The notes under the pieces are model-generated. The model did no database searches, had not been told where the DNA came from, and saw only the letters and a program-made list of their open reading frames with translations. 64,000 nucleotides of DNA, from assembly GCA_964019165.1 (NCBI GenBank), contig OZ025272.1, forward strand, positions 16,338,093 to 16,402,092, given 5' to 3'. Position 1 is the first letter of the stretch. Every line of letters begins with the position of its first letter. The DNA comes from Mastigias papua. Taxonomy: Eukaryota > Cnidaria > Scyphozoa > Rhizostomeae > Mastigiidae. This document shows positions 61,273-64,000 of the stretch, in pieces. A program made the position numbers and the translations under genes.

Positions 61273-64000
61273 CTGACAGATAATTAAGAAGCAGAGAACA
61301 TACCAAGACAAAGTAAACCATGAAGAATTCCCTATTCAAAATGTTTCTCATGAAATTAAAACGGCTTGTGAATGCTGTCTTCTCGTTTAAAAGACGAATA
61401 TCAGCACGAAATATGAAACACCAATTTTTCTATAAAGGCAATCCGCTCACAGCTAGACATCCCCCACCCCCTGTTCATTTTGTATGGATGACCCTTAAGC
61501 ATAATGCTCTGAATATATGCTTCAAAGTATGCTAAATTTATACCGAGTACTCATCATTCTAGTGTGTTATCCTGTAGCACACATATCCATAAGGCTCTTA
61601 TTGACATTGCAACTTTAATGCAACGAGAAATTAGGTGAGTATGTTGTATTCCAGCATGTTTTACTTGACTGTATGAATCAAATAAGCCCTTAATATCATT
61701 CCTACGTTAATCCTAACGTCAATGACATTGATATGTCAATCCTAACGGAGATTAGAGATTTTTATATGTTCGGACTGTAATAACCATATAAGGAGAGTAG
61801 ACTTCAGGTCCCCAGTGTTAGGAAAATTTCATGTTTTCCTAATGTTAGTCAATTTTTCTTGACAATACGCATCAAATGAGACATAAACCACCTTTTATGG
61901 AGCATTCTAACCCAAGATATGCCCACATGTCCGCTAGAACACTGTCTTGGCCCACTCTGTGTGTGTTACGAAAACAATGATCTTTAAAAGAAACTGAATC
62001 ATAAAGAATTCATGCACAACTGCATTTGTTGAAAATGTCATATGATGACATTCTCAAGCTACTCAGCTCATTACTTAGGGTTCTGTGAATTCATTTCCAC
62101 ACGATCGTATCAAAAAGGGTGACTTTATGTATTAAAGAGATGTCAACTTTAAGCAGTTAAATTGCTAATAATGTCTTTGTGAAATCGAGGCAGTAATGTC
62201 AGAGATCAAATTTACGAGGCAAATATGGCTGGTTTTCCAATTCTAATGCACCTGACAAATAAGCACCTCGTTGCCTTTTCTATTTACACATCCTGCTGAA
62301 GGAAGATCAAGTAAAATGCAATCCTTTCTCGTTAAACTGATCATACAACCTAAAATTTGACTTCGTTCCCCTGAACACATTCCAATTTTTAACGTACCTT
62401 TACTCGATACGCAAAATACTTTTCTGGTGAACTAGAGAAAGGAATGGAAACATAAGAAAAATGTTTGTTAATGAGAGGTTTTAACTACTAAGCACAAGGC
62501 GGAGCTATTGAACTTTGAATATTCTTCACCGCTATGATAATATCCTCAAAAATTAACAAAAAATAAACAACAATTATTGCAGGATCGGTCTGCTTTTAGC
62601 AGACTAGAGAAACTTCTCCATAAGTACAACAGGATTCTCACAGTGCCCAAATAAAGGGATATATTAATGGAGGCCATTAGACAACCTAAGACGAAGACTT
62701 TTCTAACTATAAAGAGGTACTGCTTAGACACGACATTACCTTATCAAAATTATCAGGGAGAGGATATTATGACGATATAAACAGAGACGTAAAATTGAAA
62801 AGAACAAAAAGAATAACAGCTGGAAAGAATACAAGCATCAGAACAAAAAACTGTGTTAGAATTTTAATGAATAAGCTATAAACTTGAACTATCAAAGATA
62901 TTTAGATATCAAACAGAAGCAAACAAAAATATTATGGTAAATAAACAAACCAGTCTTGTTCAATAGAATACATATTTTGCTAATCCAATGGTTTTGTCGG
63001 AGAAGAGGAGATAGCAACTTTTTGTTAGAGCGATGGTGAATAAATCAAATTCATGCCGCCATTTCTACCAGCATCATTTCAAAACTCGAAGCTTTGAAAG
63101 CGAGGCTTATCAAACATAGCAGAATTATACTATAGCAACAAAACATTGACTAAATAGAGTAATGTGAGCTTAAATGCATCACAGGCGTAAATATTATTGA
63201 AATATCTAATAGGAATACATAACATGACGTTAGCTTTTACTATCATCAATCAATGAAGAGTCAAAAACCTAAGTGGTTAACAAGTATGAAAATCATTTTA
63301 ATACACTGCCGTTCAAATAGTGCTTGGAACCTTCCATAAAAGAACTCTGGCTTCGACCTTGAGGCAAAGTGGTAAAACCCCATGAGTGTTTTGACCTGCT
63401 CGCTTTAAGCAAGAGAGACTATGACAAAATTTGAAATAACAAAATAAATGTTAAGAGGTGATTAAAAGAAAAAGGATGAGTTAATGTAGTGCACAAAATC
63501 GAAGGGTGCTAATCGTGGGAAACCTGCATTGTTTCCTCAACTGAAAGAGGTAAACAATCCAACTCTAGAATTGATTTTTCAATTTCAGTTTTCGTTTAAA
63601 AACAAGAAGTTATAACAAGGGATCATGGTTTCGGAGACTGACGCAAACTTAAAATTTCCTGGTGCTTTGCGTTCATGGCAAGATACCATCTCTATCATAA
63701 AGATAAAACTACAGTACACAGCTGTACAGCGCTTTTCTTAAGAAGAGGTCAGAGAATGAATGATACAGATATGTACTACGCGTGAACGAACGATTGCTTG
63801 TAGAGGTGGATGAGAGAAGGTAATTTATGAAGAGGGTAAAAAGTATAGGAGAGATGACAGAGTCTTGTGGAACACAGGTATCGATTAAATGAAGAATGGA
63901 GAGGAAGCTGGAAATCCAAGGGATGATTTACAGTATATATCAGATGGAAAACTGTCAATATCAGAAATACTATTAAAAATAGCTGGATATTAATACATCA
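61273..64000. other. no confident gene
   Basis: This stretch should contain earlier exons or introns of the minus-strand gene. A plus-strand frame at about 62582-62655 (DRSAFSRLEKLLHKYNRILT) sits after a good acceptor (TTATTGCAG) but has no partner exon. Nothing else is supported. Confidence 0.4.

Noticed and set aside
62546..62731. Minus-strand frame with a hydrophobic stretch (LGCLMASINISLYLG)
   Set aside because: No suitable splice sites connect it in phase with the exon at 61182-61272, and the residue mix looks random.

Overview
The window is AT-rich, intron-rich animal DNA. Its genes carry short exons with standard GT..AG borders. Two genes are clear animal housekeeping orthologues (VAC14 and EMC4). 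The dispersed repeats look like those of invertebrates, probably a cnidarian: LINE reverse-transcriptase tails ending in a CNCRLCK motif, a MITE built on the phrase AATCCTCGAATTAGCC, and tRNA-related elements. The phylum is an inference; no RNA gene or mitochondrial marker fixes it.

Layout. Bases 1-17527 are one satellite array: 163 complete 107-bp monomers in perfect register plus a partial monomer, running off the left edge. A short unique stretch follows, then a minus-strand gene of unknown function (18176-24293, 7 exons, 313 aa) whose introns hold a MITE, a SINE remnant and a LINE fragment between GC-rich inverted arms. After about 1.8 kb without a firm gene comes VAC14 on the minus strand (26094-39241, 16 exons, 716 aa), with TA microsatellites and LINE debris in its introns. 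VAC14 is head-to-head with a calmodulin-like gene on the plus strand (41566-45629, 3 exons, 333 aa, with a long charged N-terminal extension). That gene converges on EMC4 (minus, 47047-49586, 5 exons, 165 aa). EMC4 is head-to-head with a large ankyrin plus coiled-coil gene (plus, 50530-60790, 11 exons, 1694 aa, ANKRD26-like in layout). Between them lies a broken inverted copy of the ankyrin gene's first exon. The last 3.2 kb holds the two 3' exons of another minus-strand gene (60950-61272), whose final intron seems to end in GG rather than AG.

The genes share no pathway. VAC14 scaffolds PI(3,5)P2 synthesis on endolysosomes, EMC4 is a subunit of the ER membrane insertase, the EF-hand protein is a calcium sensor, and the ankyrin coiled-coil protein is probably structural. 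Exon models were built by eye from reading frame, splice phase and, for VAC14, EMC4 and the EF-hand gene, similarity to remembered families. In every complete model the exon lengths sum to a multiple of three.

Most unusual: the indel-free satellite with nested block duplications; a tRNA-like element with perfect 33-bp inverted ends and 12-bp flanking direct repeats; the inverted broken copy of an ankyrin exon; and the GT..GG intron.
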